Of a stretch of DNA of 64,000 nucleotides, positions 35,284-45,287 are shown piece by piece. Each line of letters opens with the position of its first letter. Position 1 is the first letter of the stretch. This stretch comes from Planctomycetota bacterium (GTDB lineage: Bacteria; Planctomycetota; Planctomycetia; Pirellulales; PNKZ01). The stretch spans positions 1-64,000 of the forward strand of contig JAFEBQ010000019.1 in assembly GCA_018242585.1 (NCBI GenBank), given 5' to 3'. The translations under genes and the position numbers were made by a program. Under the pieces are notes generated by a model. It was not told the origin of the DNA, did not search any database, and was given only the letters and a program-made list of their open reading frames with translations.

Positions 35284-35892
35284 GTGAACGACCGTTGGTT
35301 ACGCGTCAAGCGCGTCCTGATGTATGCGCTGCTCCTCTTCTGGTGCGGTCTCTTCTTCGATTCGATTTCACGCGCTAATGCCCATCGCTACCGTGCCGGC
35401 GACTGGTCGACGATGGGGGAAGTGCGCGCCGTCAACGGTGAATGGCGGGCGGTGCTGTACGAGAGGCGCGATCTGCCCGATGCGTTGCATCTGGGGCTCA
35501 TTGGTCTGAGATGGATCGTTGGTCTGACGCTTGAAGGCTGGGTGATCTACAAGTTACTGGCACCCGTGCTGAAGTCGTTTCGTGAGCAAGACAGTCGTGC
35601 GCGCTGCATTGCCGCCGGCGCGTCATTAGTCGGTGGGTTGATTGTCATCGTTGGCGGATTCGTCATCTATTTGGCGACCGCACCCCGTCTTGATATGCGC
35701 GATGTTTTCTTTATTCCCGGCTTTGAGAGCTTTTGGATTCTGATTGCCGTGATCAATCCGCTGGTGGGGCCGCTGATTGGCCTGGGGTGCGGCATCCTGG
35801 CCCATTACCCATGGCGTGGGCTAGGCTACGGTCTGTCATTCCACGTGGCCGTGTATTTGGCCATGATGCTCCTTTCCCCCGGGTTCACGTGA
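35284..35892 (+). CDS. Hypothetical four-helix membrane protein
   Basis: 202 residues with membrane segments near 12-27 (LMYALLLFWCGLFFDSI), 70-90, 110-132 (GGLIVIVGGFVIYLA) and two near the C-terminus. The start is a GTG preceded by gaggggc, an adequate ribosome-binding site. Base composition is lower in GC than in neighbouring genes, hinting at acquisition. No family recognised. It follows a 'cacagaggcacggggacacgg' repeat at 35168-35200. Confidence 0.65.
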   Translation: MNDRWLRVKRVLMYALLLFWCGLFFDSISRANAHRYRAGDWSTMGEVRAVNGEWRAVLYERRDLPDALHLGLIGLRWIVGLTLEGWVIYKLLAPVLKSFREQDSRARCIAAGASLVGGLIVIVGGFVIYLATAPRLDMRDVFFIPGFESFWILIAVINPLVGPLIGLGCGILAHYPWRGLGYGLSFHVAVYLAMMLLSPGFT

Positions 35893-36110
35893 GCTGCCAC
35901 GATCGACATCGAACCTTCGATGAGGCGCGCTGGTGTTGCCGAGAGTGCCTGCCAGCGTTGGATCGGAATGCTGCAAGCCCGGTAGACCATCTGCCGGGCG
36001 AACCGTTACACTGTTGCGATTGTCTTACTGTCGGCGGCCCGTTATCAGCGATTGAATCCAAAAGCCTTGGGCATGACCCACGGCTTGAGTTGGGCTGCGG
36101 TATCCATCAA

Positions 36111-36290
36111 CCCTTCTCCCCCCGGGAGAAGGTGGCGGCGATAGCCGCCGGATGAGGGTCCCGCCTCAAGCTGGTTCCGTTTCGCGCGAAGTGACTCGCT
36201 CACCGATTCTTCAAAACAATCGAGACATCCCTCAAGAAGCAAAGACCCTCATCCGGCCTTCGGCCACCTTCTCCCGGAGGGAGAAGGGTC
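36111..36290. repeat. Dispersed 'gagaagg' inverted repeat, copy 3
   Basis: The left arm is cttctccccccgggagaagg with ccggatgagggtcccgc; the right arm is accctcatccggccttcggc and ccaccttctcccggagggag. The spacer is longer (about 70 bases) than in the first two copies. The element occupies much of the 447-base gap 35893-36339; nothing else was recognised there. Confidence 0.85.
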
Positions 36291-36339
36291 TGCTTCATAC
36301 TCGTCCCTAGTCTCAAGCCCCTAGCCCCTGCGACTTCCC

Positions 36340-37986
36340 ATGGACATGGAAAAACTGGTCTCGCTCTGCAAGCGGCGAGGCTTCTTGTTTCAATCGAGCG
36401 AAATCTACGGCGGCCTCAACGGCTTTTGGGATTACGGCCCGCTGGGGGTCGAGCTGAAGCGGAACATCAAAGACGCCTGGTGGCGCGACATGGTCAGCGG
36501 CCACGACGACCTGGCCGCGCCGGCCGGCGCGCCCGAGGCCTATGAAATGGTCGGCCTCGACTGCTCGATCATCATGCACCCGCAGGTTTGGAAGGTCTCG
36601 GGGCATTTTGATTTGTTCTGCGACATGATGGTCGATTGCCGCGAAACCAAGAAGCGCTATCGCTTCGACCAGGTCCGCGGCCGCTGGGTCAGCAAAGGGG
36701 GCGCGCCCGACTTCAACGCCGCCACCGCACAGCAACTATTCGTCACCACGACGGCCGAAGCCGGGCAAGAGCTGGCCGACATCCAACAGCGGGCGCTCAA
36801 GCTGTTCGACCTCCGCGCCAAGGACGCCGAGCGCTTGGTCTGGCAAAGCGAATTGGTGTCGCTGGCCACGGTCTCGCCGGCCAAGTTTGCCCAGATCCTC
36901 GCCCCCGACGCCAAGACGCTCGGCACGCTGACCGAGCCGCGCGAGTTCAACTTGATGTTCAAGACGATCGTCGGCGCGATGGGTGGCGAAGAAGACGCCG
37001 CCTTCCTCCGCCCCGAGACCGCACAAGGCATCTTCGTCAACTTCAAGAACGTCGTCGACAGCTCGCGCGTTCGCGTGCCCTTCGGCATCGCCCAGACGGG
37101 CAAGAGCTTTCGCAACGAGATCACGCCGCGCAACTTCACCTTCCGCTCGCGCGAGTTCGAGCAGATGGAAATCGAGTTCTTCTGCCATCCCAAGAGTTCG
37201 TTCGATTGGTACCAGTACTGGCGCGATCGCCGCATGAAGTGGTACACCGACCTGGGTCTGGCCAGCGACAAGCTGCGACTGCGCGAGCACGACAAGGACG
37301 AACTCAGTCACTACTCGCGTGGCACGGCCGACATCGAGTACGCGTTTCCGTTCCTGCCCGCGGGTGAGTTCGGCGAGTTGGAGGGGATCGCTCATCGCGG
37401 CGACTTCGACCTCCGCAGCCACATGGAAGGGAAGCTCGACCCCAAGACCAATCCGCTGACGGTCGAGTTGTTGCCCGACGGCAAAACCCCGCGGCATCGT
37501 GGCAGCGGCAAGGACTTGAGCTACTTCGACGATCTGGCCAAGGAACGGTACGTGCCGCACGTCATCGAGCCGTCGGCCGGCGCCGATCGGGCCACGCTGG
37601 CCTTCTTGTGCGAGGCGTACTACGAGGACCAGGCTCCCGACGAGAAAGGCGAAATGCAAACCCGCGTGGTCATGCGTTTCCATCCGCGGATTGCGCCGAT
37701 CAAGGCCGCGATCCTGCCGCTGGTCAAGAAGGACGGCATGCCCGAGCTGGCCCACGAGATCTATCGCGCGCTGAAGCGGCGGTTTAATGTGTTTTACGAC
37801 GAGAAGAGCGCCGTTGGCCGCCGCTATCGCCGCCAGGACGAGGCGGGCACGCCGTACTGCATTACCGTCGACGGACAATCGCTGGTGGATCGAACCGTGA
37901 CGTTCCGCGACCGGGACAGCCTGAAGCAATGGCGCGTGCCGGTGGCCGATTGCTTGGCAGAGCTTGAGAAGTTGATTAGTGGTTGA
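36340..37986 (+). CDS. glyS: Glycyl-tRNA synthetase, homodimeric class II type
   Basis: 548 residues. It charges tRNA-Gly. The family is shown by KRRGFLFQSSEIYGGLNGFWDYGPLG at the N-terminus (given in part), class II motif 2 FRNEITPRNFTFRSREFEQMEIEFFC, and motif 3-like region near FHPRIAPIKAAILPL. This is the single-subunit alpha2 enzyme, not the GlyQ/GlyS heterotetramer. C-terminal anticodon-binding segments FDEKSAVGRRYRRQDEAGTP-type are intact: here YDEKSAVGRRYRRQDE. No signs of frameshift. The upstream tract ctagtctcaagcccctagcc lies just before the ATG. Confidence 0.95.
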   Translation: MDMEKLVSLCKRRGFLFQSSEIYGGLNGFWDYGPLGVELKRNIKDAWWRDMVSGHDDLAAPAGAPEAYEMVGLDCSIIMHPQVWKVSGHFDLFCDMMVDCRETKKRYRFDQVRGRWVSKGGAPDFNAATAQQLFVTTTAEAGQELADIQQRALKLFDLRAKDAERLVWQSELVSLATVSPAKFAQILAPDAKTLGTLTEPREFNLMFKTIVGAMGGEEDAAFLRPETAQGIFVNFKNVVDSSRVRVPFGIAQTGKSFRNEITPRNFTFRSREFEQMEIEFFCHPKSSFDWYQYWRDRRMKWYTDLGLASDKLRLREHDKDELSHYSRGTADIEYAFPFLPAGEFGELEGIAHRGDFDLRSHMEGKLDPKTNPLTVELLPDGKTPRHRGSGKDLSYFDDLAKERYVPHVIEPSAGADRATLAFLCEAYYEDQAPDEKGEMQTRVVMRFHPRIAPIKAAILPLVKKDGMPELAHEIYRALKRRFNVFYDEKSAVGRRYRRQDEAGTPYCITVDGQSLVDRTVTFRDRDSLKQWRVPVADCLAELEKLISG

Positions 37987-37994
37987 CGAAGTAT

Positions 37995-38098
37995 CGTGTC
38001 AGTTGTCCGTGGTCAGTTGTCAGTTGCAGCAGACAGGACGGCCAGCCACGCGTGAGAGTTTCTTAACAACGGACCACGGACTACTGACAACGGACACT
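37995..38098. repeat. 'gtcagttgtc' stutter repeat with inverted partner
   Basis: gtcagttgtccgtggtcag and ttgtcagttg at the left match, inverted, aacggaccacggac and ctgacaacggac at the right. It lies wholly between glyS and the DHH gene and ends five bases before that gene's ATG. Confidence 0.75.
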
Positions 38099-38103
38099 CC
38101 CCC

Positions 38104-39102
38104 ATGCCCATCGACTGGTCGCAATTCGCCAAGCAGATCGCTCCGTACCAGAAGTTCATTCTGACCAGCCATATTCGGCCCGACGCCGACGCGCTGGGCA
38201 GCGAGCTGGGCATGGCCGGCGTGCTGCGCGCGTTGGGCAAGCACGTGCGAATCGTCAACGGCCAGAGCACGCCGCCGAATCTCAAGTTCCTGGACCCGGC
38301 GGGCGAGATCAAAGCCATTGGCGTCGACGTGACGGCCGAGCAACTGGCCGATGCCGACGCGCTGATCGTGCTGGACACCAGCGCTTGGGCCCAGTTGGGG
38401 CCGATGAGCGACGTGATCCGCACCACCAAGGCCAAGAAGTTCGTCGTCGATCATCACCTCAGCGAAGATGACCTGGGGGCCGAGTCGTTCAAGGACACCT
38501 CGTCCGAAGCGACGGGGCGGCTGATTACCGACGCGGCCGCGGCTCTGGGCGTGAAGCTGACGCCCGAGATCGCCACGCCGCTGTTCGCCGCCTTGGCCAC
38601 CGACACGGGCTGGTATCGGTTCTTGTCGACGACCGGGGGAACCTATCGCGCGGCTGCCGCGCTGGTCGAAGCTGGCGCGGTGCCGGGACAGATTTACAAG
38701 CAGCTTTACGAGCAAGACACGCTCGGCCGGATTCACCTGATCGGCCGCGTGCTGGAACGGGCCGAGGCGGAAAAGAATGGCAAGTTGATTCACACCTACG
38801 TCCAGTTGCCCGACTTCAGCGCGTGCGGCGCACAGCCGACCGACACCGAGGACGTGATCAACATGACGCTGCAAGTGGCCGGCACCGAGGTGGCGGTGAT
38901 CGCGGTCGAGCAAGCCGGCGGCGCGGTGAAGTTCAGCTTCCGCAGCCGGCCGGCGGCCAATGGTGGCCAGCTCGATTGTCGGCTACTGGCCGAGCAATTT
39001 GGGGGCGGCGGTCACAAGGCGGCGGCCGGCGCGACGCTGCGCGAGCCGCTGATGGCCGCGCGGTCGAAAGTGCTTGAAGCGGTCCGCGCCGCGATGGGGT
39101 GA
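38104..39102 (+). CDS. NrnA-like DHH/DHHA1 phosphoesterase
   Basis: 332 residues. N-terminal DHH domain: HIRPDADALGS (H23, D27, D29) and VVDHH (about residue 115) form the di-metal site. The C-terminal DHHA1 domain carries the substrate loop FGGGGHKAAAG. Relatives act as oligoribonucleases on nano-RNA (NrnA) or dephosphorylate pAp. Length and motif order match the stand-alone bifunctional enzyme. In a lineage lacking orn this would be the main nanoRNase; whether that is so here cannot be seen. Confidence 0.9.
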   Translation: MPIDWSQFAKQIAPYQKFILTSHIRPDADALGSELGMAGVLRALGKHVRIVNGQSTPPNLKFLDPAGEIKAIGVDVTAEQLADADALIVLDTSAWAQLGPMSDVIRTTKAKKFVVDHHLSEDDLGAESFKDTSSEATGRLITDAAAALGVKLTPEIATPLFAALATDTGWYRFLSTTGGTYRAAAALVEAGAVPGQIYKQLYEQDTLGRIHLIGRVLERAEAEKNGKLIHTYVQLPDFSACGAQPTDTEDVINMTLQVAGTEVAVIAVEQAGGAVKFSFRSRPAANGGQLDCRLLAEQFGGGGHKAAAGATLREPLMAARSKVLEAVRAAMG

Positions 39103-39127
39103 GCCGTTCGGCGCTCTCGCAGGAGAA

Positions 39128-39298
39128 TTTGAACCGCAAAGACGCAAAGATCGCAAAGCGGACATTTTGAATCGCAGAGGGCGCAGAGGATCGCGGAGAA
39201 AGGGTTTTAGCTTTCCTTTCCCTGCGTTCCTCTGCGCCCTCTGCGTTTAGTCTCCTTGCATTTCCTTTGCGTTCTTTGCGTCTTTGCGGTGAAAAACT
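39128..39298. repeat. 'aaccgcaaagacgcaaag' MITE-like element, copy C
   Basis: Outer arms aaccgcaaagacgcaaag and ctttgcgtctttgcggt, inner arms cgcagagggcgcagagg and cctctgcgccctctgcg. Structure and size (about 170 bp) match copy B at 24389-24562. It separates the DHH gene from the Rieske operon. Confidence 0.85.
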
Positions 39299-39444
39299 CC
39301 CCGAAGAATTGGGCACCCAGCCCGCTTCCGCCAGGGTGTAGGAATCGTCGCTACGGCGATTTACACTAGACGGCGCAAGACGCCCCCGCCCTTTGCCGCG
39401 GCCCGTTTGCCCTGAACCTCTCACCTTTTGGAAGGCGGCACGCC

Positions 39445-40053
39445 ATGAGTGACGAAATTCCGCTGGCCCCGTTGCCCGACAAGCCAGCCACCAAGTATTC
39501 GACCCCCCAGGCCCCGGAAACTCCGCCGCGGCGCGGCTTCTTTAGCGGGGCGGCCTCGATCGCCATCGGCGCGTTGATCGGCGTGGTGCCGACGGCGGCC
39601 GGGTTGGCCACGCTGTTCGATCCGCTCAGACGGAAGGGGAGCGGAGCGAAGCTGCTGCGCGTCGCCTCGCTCGACACCTTGCCCACCAGCGGCGAGCCGC
39701 GGGCGTTTCCGATCTTGGCCGATTACGTCGACGCCTGGAACCGGCTGCCGAACCAGCCGATCGGGACGGTTTATCTGCGCCGCTTGCCGGGAACCGACAA
39801 GGTCGAGGCATTCAACGCCACCTGTCCGCACGCCGGATGCATGGTCTCGTTCAAGCCCGAGCGCAATCAGTTCCAGTGTCCGTGTCATACCAGCGCGTTT
39901 GAAGCCGATGGCAGCCGCGTGATGCCGTGCGTCTCGCCGCGCGACCTGGACGGCTTGAAGTGCGAAGTGCGCAAGGAAGAGGGACAACCGGTGGTGTACG
40001 TCGCGTTTGAGAACTTCTACTCGGGCATGCACGAAAAGAAGGCCAAAGCATGA
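39445..40053 (+). CDS. Rieske iron-sulfur subunit of a bc-type complex
   Basis: 202 residues. One N-terminal membrane anchor (ASIAIGALIGVVPTAAGLATLF) is followed by the Rieske fold. Cluster ligands are C127-P-H129 and C145-P-C147-H148, with C132 and C147 able to form the stabilising disulfide. The RRGFFSGAAS segment before the helix suggests Tat export. The protein takes electrons from menaquinol and passes them to cytochrome c. A ggaagg ribosome-binding site lies 10 bases upstream. Its stop overlaps the start of the cytochrome b gene by four bases (atga), indicating translational coupling. Confidence 0.92.
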   Translation: MSDEIPLAPLPDKPATKYSTPQAPETPPRRGFFSGAASIAIGALIGVVPTAAGLATLFDPLRRKGSGAKLLRVASLDTLPTSGEPRAFPILADYVDAWNRLPNQPIGTVYLRRLPGTDKVEAFNATCPHAGCMVSFKPERNQFQCPCHTSAFEADGSRVMPCVSPRDLDGLKCEVRKEEGQPVVYVAFENFYSGMHEKKAKA

Positions 40054-41927
40054 GAGCGCTGCTTGACTGGTTGGACGATCGAACCGGCATTCGCGAGCTG
40101 CTGCACGAGGCGCTGTACGAGCGCATTCCCGGGCACGCGCGGTGGCGCTACGTGTGGGGGAGCACGCTGGTGTTCGCCTTCACCGTGCAGTTGATCACCG
40201 GCGTGTTCTTGTGGATGAGCTACAGCCCCAGCAGCCAGACTGCCTGGGAAAGCGTCTATTACATCCAAAACGAGATGTGGGGAGGCTGGCTGCTGCGCGG
40301 CATTCACCACTTCATGGCCCAAGCCATGATCGTGCTGCTGGCGTTGCACTTGCTGCAAGTGGTCATCGACGGCGCGTATCGCGCCCCGCGAGAGGTGAAC
40401 TTCTGGCTCGGCTTGATCCTGATGAAGATCGTGCTCGGGCTGTCGCTGACCGGCTACCTGCTGCCCTGGGATCAGAAGGGTTACTGGGCCACCCGCGTGG
40501 CGACCAACCTGATGAGCCTGGTCCCGTTTGTCGGCACCGATATTCAGCGCGTGGTCGTCGGCGGGGCCGACTATGGGCACCATACGCTGACGCGGTTCTT
40601 TGCGCTGCACGCGGGCGTGCTGCCCGGGTTGCTGATTTTCTTCCTGGTGCTGCACATCGCGATCTTCCGCCGGCACGGCATTCACGCCAAGGATCCCAAG
40701 AAGGGGGTCGAGACGACGTTCTGGCCCGACCAGGTGTTGAAGGACTCGGTGGCGTGTCTGGCGGTGCTGCTGGTGGTGCTGTTCTTCGTGGTCCGACCGG
40801 CGCTGTTCGGCGCGCAGGTCGGCGAGCACCCGGGACACTTGCTGGGGGCCGAGTTGGGCGCGCCGGCCGATCCGGCAAACCAGTACTCGGCGGCGCGACC
40901 GGAGTGGTACTTCCTGTTCCTGTTTCAGTTCTTGAAGTACTTCCCGGGGGATAAAGAGATTTACGGCGCGCTGGTGATCCCGGGGCTGCTGATGCTGGGC
41001 CTGGCGCTGATGCCGATTGTCGGTCGTTGGAAGCTGGGGCATCGGTTCAACGTGCTGTACATCCTGATGCTGCTGCTCGGCGCTGGCGCGCTGACCGGCG
41101 TGGCCTGGTACGACGACAATATGGCTCGGTTCGAAACCAACGTGCCGGTGCTGGCCACGGACGCGAAGCGCAAGGAATCGCAAGGCTACCTCGAAGCGGT
41201 GGCTGACGCCGAGCAACAGACGCACCGCGCGCTCGAGTTGGCCTCGGCGCCGTCGGGCATTCCGCCGGCCGGCGCGGTCTCGCTGATGCGCAGAGACCCC
41301 ATGACCGAAGGGCCGCGGCTGTTCGCGCGCTATTGCGCCAGTTGCCACAGCCACACGAACCCGCAAGGCGTCGGCATCAAGGCGCCCGAGTCGTCGGCGC
41401 CGAACCTGTATGGCTTTGCCAGCCGGCAATGGATCGCTCGGGTGCTCGACCCGGCGCACGTGGGCGGCCCGGAAATGTTTGGCAACACCAAGCACAAGGA
41501 AGGGGACATGGTGACCTTCGTCCGCGACACGTTGGCCAAGGAAGACAAAGCGCAAGTCGCCAAGGTCGTGGCCGCCCTGTCGGCCGAAGCGGCGCTGCCC
41601 GAGCAGGCCGCGGCGGACAAGCGCGACGCTGCCCAGATCACCGAGGGGCGCGAGCTGGTGGCCAAGCTGAGTTGCACTGACTGTCACAAGTACAACGACG
41701 AAGGGTCGCTAGGGACCGCTCCCGATCTGACCGATTACGGGTCCGAAGAGTGGCTGACGGAGTTCATCTCGAACCCGGCCCACGAGCGGTTCTACGGCGA
41801 CCGGAACGACCGGATGCCGGCCTTTGCCGACGGGGACGAGCCGACGCGGCACACGATCTGGGCCCACGACTTGCGGCTGTTGGTGATGTGGCTGCGCGGG
41901 GACTGGTACCGGGCCGAGGGCAAATGA
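40050..41927 (+). CDS. Cytochrome b fused to a two-heme cytochrome c
   Basis: 625 residues. Residues 1-360 form a full-length cytochrome b of about eight helices, with heme-b His pairs in RGIHHFMAQ/LLALHLLQ and RFFALHAG/LVLHIAIF, and the PEWYF quinol-site motif in the second half. After a linker, the last 220 residues hold two heme-c sites, C429-x2-C432-H433 and C542-x2-C545-H546. The fusion replaces a separate cytochrome c1. Together with the Rieske protein it makes a compact quinol-oxidising complex. Distal methionine ligands were not assigned. Confidence 0.92.
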   Translation: MRALLDWLDDRTGIRELLHEALYERIPGHARWRYVWGSTLVFAFTVQLITGVFLWMSYSPSSQTAWESVYYIQNEMWGGWLLRGIHHFMAQAMIVLLALHLLQVVIDGAYRAPREVNFWLGLILMKIVLGLSLTGYLLPWDQKGYWATRVATNLMSLVPFVGTDIQRVVVGGADYGHHTLTRFFALHAGVLPGLLIFFLVLHIAIFRRHGIHAKDPKKGVETTFWPDQVLKDSVACLAVLLVVLFFVVRPALFGAQVGEHPGHLLGAELGAPADPANQYSAARPEWYFLFLFQFLKYFPGDKEIYGALVIPGLLMLGLALMPIVGRWKLGHRFNVLYILMLLLGAGALTGVAWYDDNMARFETNVPVLATDAKRKESQGYLEAVADAEQQTHRALELASAPSGIPPAGAVSLMRRDPMTEGPRLFARYCASCHSHTNPQGVGIKAPESSAPNLYGFASRQWIARVLDPAHVGGPEMFGNTKHKEGDMVTFVRDTLAKEDKAQVAKVVAALSAEAALPEQAAADKRDAAQITEGRELVAKLSCTDCHKYNDEGSLGTAPDLTDYGSEEWLTEFISNPAHERFYGDRNDRMPAFADGDEPTRHTIWAHDLRLLVMWLRGDWYRAEGK

Positions 41928-42349
41928 CGAAGCCCGATTGATGAAGATAATTCGACCACGACGACACGACATGGGTAGTGATGAATGATGAGTGCTGAGT
42001 GATGAATGCGGAAGGGAAGCGCGCGGGCCCATGACCCTGCGGCTAAACCGCAAGCGTGTTTCACTCCCGCGCTCCCCTCCCATGTCTTTCTTTGTGCCCT
42101 TCGCGTCTTTGCGGTTCAATTTTCTTCGTATTTTCCGGCGTCGTGCCCGTTGTGTCGTCGTGGTCGATTTTCCTTCCTTCTTCGGACGTTATCTGGCCGA
42201 CTCTTTTCGGCCGGGCGGGTTTGAGCTACGCTCTGTGCGTCGCACGCGGCTCGCGGTAGGGATGCCCGGCGAATCACTCGTATTGAGAGTGTCCTCGGGC
42301 GGACTCCTTTCAATGGCGTGGAACCTCTCTAAGTACAGGAGCTGTTCGA
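41928..42349. other. Intergenic region with repeat fragments
   Basis: This 422-base gap has a gatgaatgatgagtgctgag stutter at 41978-42005 and a half copy of the 'ctttgcg' element (ttcgcgtctttgcggttcaa at 42099-42118). No gene is visible. The amt promoter should lie in its right half, and an aggag ribosome-binding site occurs at 42337-42341. Confidence 0.6.
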
Positions 42350-43834
42350 ATGACCCAACGCCAGGCAGGCGCGCCGAGTTGCGACTCGGCCCAAGTAGCC
42401 ACTTCTTGTGAGTCAAACGGTTGGCGTCTCGACATCGCGCGCGGACTGAGATTCATATTCACAGTCGCGGTCCTGTCGCTGCCCGGCGCGTTGGCCTGGG
42501 CCGAGGATCCCAAGCCGAGCGCGCCTGCGCCGGTGGCCACGCTCGACAAGGCCGATCAGGCCTGGATGCTGATGTCGTGCGCGCTCGTCTTCTTGATGAC
42601 CGCGCCGGGGCTGGCGTTGTTCTACAGCGGCCTCGTGCGCAAGAAGAACGTGCTGGGCGTGATGATGCAGTGCCTGATGCTGGCCGGGCTGATGACCGTG
42701 CTGTGGGGACTGTATGGCTACTCGCTGTCGTTTGGCGGCGCGCCCGGCGAGGCGGGCTTCAGTCCCTGGGTTGGCAACGGGGACTTTGTGCTGATGCGGA
42801 ACGTCACCTCGACGTTCAACGAAGCGACCGGTCTGGTCGAAACGCCGGTCGAAGGGAGCATCTCGCGGCTGACCCACATGCTGTTTCAGGGGATGTTCTT
42901 CATCATCACTCCGGCGCTGATTTGCGGCGCGTTCGCCGAGCGGATGAAGTTCAGCACGATGGTTGCGTTCATGATCCTGTGGGGGACGCTGGTTTACTGC
43001 CCGTTGTGTCATTGGGTGTGGGACGGGGGCATCCTGGCCTTTGGCGCGGCCGACGCCAAGTTCGGCGCGCTCGACTTCGCCGGTGGCACGGTGGTACACA
43101 TCAGCTCGGGCGTGTCGGCGCTGGTCTGCGCACTGGTCATGGGCAAGCGTCTCGGCTTTGGTCACGAGCCGATGCCGCCGCACAACTTGACCTATACCGT
43201 GGTTGGCGCGGCCCTGCTCTGGTTCGGCTGGTTCGGCTTCAACGCCGGCAGCGCCCTGAATTCCGGAGCGCAAGCGGCCAGCGCGTTTTGCGCCACCCAT
43301 TTCGCCGCCGCGGCCGGCGCGCTCGCCTGGCCGTTGCTCGAATGGGTCTTCCGCGGCAAGCCGACGGTGTTGGGCTGTGCCTCGGGAGCCGTGGCGGGAC
43401 TGGTCTGCATTACTCCGGCGTCGGGCTACGTGGCGCCGATGCCGGCGCTGGCCATGGGACTGGCGGCTGGCGCGGTCTGCTTCTATGCCTGTACGGCGCT
43501 AAAGTCGAAATTCGGCTACGACGATTCGCTTGACGCCTTTGGCGTGCATGGCGTCGGCGGCACGCTCGGCGCGGTGTTGACCGGGGTGTTCGCCACGCGA
43601 AACATCACGCCCGAGGGGACGTCGGGGGGCAAGTTGCTGGGGCTGTTGGAAGGGGGACCGCTGCTGACGCCGCAGGTGATGGCGGCGCTCGTCACTTGGG
43701 TCTATGCCGCGGTGGCGACGTTCGTGCTGTTGAAGATTCTCGACGTGGCGATGGGCCTGCGGGTGACGCAGCAAGACGAAGTCCAAGGCCTCGACTACAG
43801 CCAGCACGGCGAAGAAGGGTATATTTTCATCTGA
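42350..43834 (+). CDS. amt: Ammonium transporter
   Basis: 494 residues. An N-terminal signal (FIFTVAVLSLPGALAWAED) precedes eleven membrane helices. Amt hallmarks are ALVFLMTAPGLALFYSGLVR, the FQGMFFIITPALICGAFAERM region, GTVVHISSGVSALVCALVMG with the first pore His, and DAFGVHGVGGTLGAVLTGVF with the second. It conducts ammonium or ammonia into the cell. The PII gene follows by 113 bases on the same strand, the classic amtB-glnK arrangement in which PII blocks the pore under nitrogen excess. Confidence 0.95.
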   Translation: MTQRQAGAPSCDSAQVATSCESNGWRLDIARGLRFIFTVAVLSLPGALAWAEDPKPSAPAPVATLDKADQAWMLMSCALVFLMTAPGLALFYSGLVRKKNVLGVMMQCLMLAGLMTVLWGLYGYSLSFGGAPGEAGFSPWVGNGDFVLMRNVTSTFNEATGLVETPVEGSISRLTHMLFQGMFFIITPALICGAFAERMKFSTMVAFMILWGTLVYCPLCHWVWDGGILAFGAADAKFGALDFAGGTVVHISSGVSALVCALVMGKRLGFGHEPMPPHNLTYTVVGAALLWFGWFGFNAGSALNSGAQAASAFCATHFAAAAGALAWPLLEWVFRGKPTVLGCASGAVAGLVCITPASGYVAPMPALAMGLAAGAVCFYACTALKSKFGYDDSLDAFGVHGVGGTLGAVLTGVFATRNITPEGTSGGKLLGLLEGGPLLTPQVMAALVTWVYAAVATFVLLKILDVAMGLRVTQQDEVQGLDYSQHGEEGYIFI

Positions 43835-43881
43835 GCGCCGGTTACACGGAACGCGACTTCGCGAACGCTGTGGCAACAATG

Positions 43882-44286
<405 letters not shown>

Positions 44287-44316
44287 AGTCGCTGTGTTCG
44301 TTGAGATTGCGACAAG

Positions 44317-44343
44317 CCCAGGGATCCCACCCCCGGGTTTTTT
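44317..44343 (+). terminator. Terminator after the PII gene
   Basis: cccaggg and cccccggg form an interrupted stem (one A/C mismatch) followed by six T residues. A similar sequence without a T-run occurs at 18555-18580, so this may be a repeat that has been recruited as terminator. Confidence 0.65.
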
Positions 44344-44387
44344 CATGCGCAGTTTAATTCACGCAACACAATGCGATAAAAGCAGTT

Positions 44388-44430
44388 ACGGCACGCATGC
44401 CGTGTTTTTCGCATAGTCCGTTGCTATAAT
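44388..44430 (+). promoter_or_regulatory. Candidate promoter and operator of the suf regulator
   Basis: A perfect tataat lies at 44425-44430. Upstream, acggca (44388-44393) and tgccgt (44398-44403) form a symmetrical site that overlaps the expected -35 zone, which itself has a weak match. An autoregulatory operator for the SufR-like protein is a reasonable reading. Confidence 0.45.
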
Positions 44431-44506
44431 TGAGGTAACTGATACGATGACAGCAGCCCCCTTGGGCTAGCTTCTCTCACTTAACGCCCCGTCGGGCGCT
44501 GCGACC

Positions 44507-45184
44507 ATGAGCACGCAATCGGAAACTTCGGACGGCATGCTGGTCGATCTGCTGCGCCGCGGCGGCCCATTGAGCATTGCCGAAATGGCGACGGCGCTGG
44601 CGGTTACAGCCACGGCCGTGCGGCAACGGCTGACCCGGTTGATGGGCCAAGGGCTGGTCGAACGGGACATCAATCGCACCGGGCGCGGCCGGCCCAGTCA
44701 CAAGTACCGCGCCACGGCCAAGGCCCGGCACCAGGCCGGTACCAACGCCCCCGATCTGGCGCTGGCGTTGTGGGACGAGATTCGCGCGGTCGCCGACCCG
44801 GCGGTTAAGCGCGGCTTGCTCGAGCGGTTGGCTCAGCGGCTGGCCCGGTTTTACGCTCCGCAAGTCATGGGCGAGTCACTTGACCAGCGCGTCGAGTCGG
44901 TGCGCAACGTGTTTGCCGAACGAAACATTCCGCTGGTGGCTACGTTGACCGAGGCCAGCGCGCCCGTTGAAGCCAACACCCCGGCTGAGGCGACTGGACC
45001 GGCAGCGGTGGCGACCGGCCTGACGTTGCAGGTGCTCGACTGCCCGTACGGCGAGCTGGCCGAGCACGATCGGGGCGTATGTGCGATGGAGCGAATGCTG
45101 TTTTCCGAGCTGTTGGCGACGCCGGTCAAGCTGACCGAGTGCCGGCTGGACGGCCACGCTTGTTGCCAGTTTCAAACGACTTAG
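44507..45184 (+). CDS. sufR: SufR-like Fe-S-sensing transcriptional regulator
   Basis: 225 residues. An N-terminal winged helix (residues 10-65, with PLSIAEMATALAVTATAVRQ and GRGRPSHKY) precedes a regulatory domain. Its C-terminus has cysteines at 179, 192, 212, 219 and 220 (CPYGELAEHDRGVC, TECRLDGHACC), the pattern of SufR proteins that bind an iron-sulfur cluster and repress suf genes when clusters are plentiful. Its position ahead of sufC, sufB and sufD supports this. An Ala/Thr-rich linker near 145-170 is unusual. Confidence 0.85.
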   Translation: MSTQSETSDGMLVDLLRRGGPLSIAEMATALAVTATAVRQRLTRLMGQGLVERDINRTGRGRPSHKYRATAKARHQAGTNAPDLALALWDEIRAVADPAVKRGLLERLAQRLARFYAPQVMGESLDQRVESVRNVFAERNIPLVATLTEASAPVEANTPAEATGPAAVATGLTLQVLDCPYGELAEHDRGVCAMERMLFSELLATPVKLTECRLDGHACCQFQTT

Positions 45185-45287
45185 GTGAGCGATATATTGC
45201 TGGATTCCGCAGGTTTTGACGAACTTCGCTGTTCCCAGCCGGCCTGCCGGTGAACCACCCCCGGACCAGAGACGAAAGCCAAACGCT

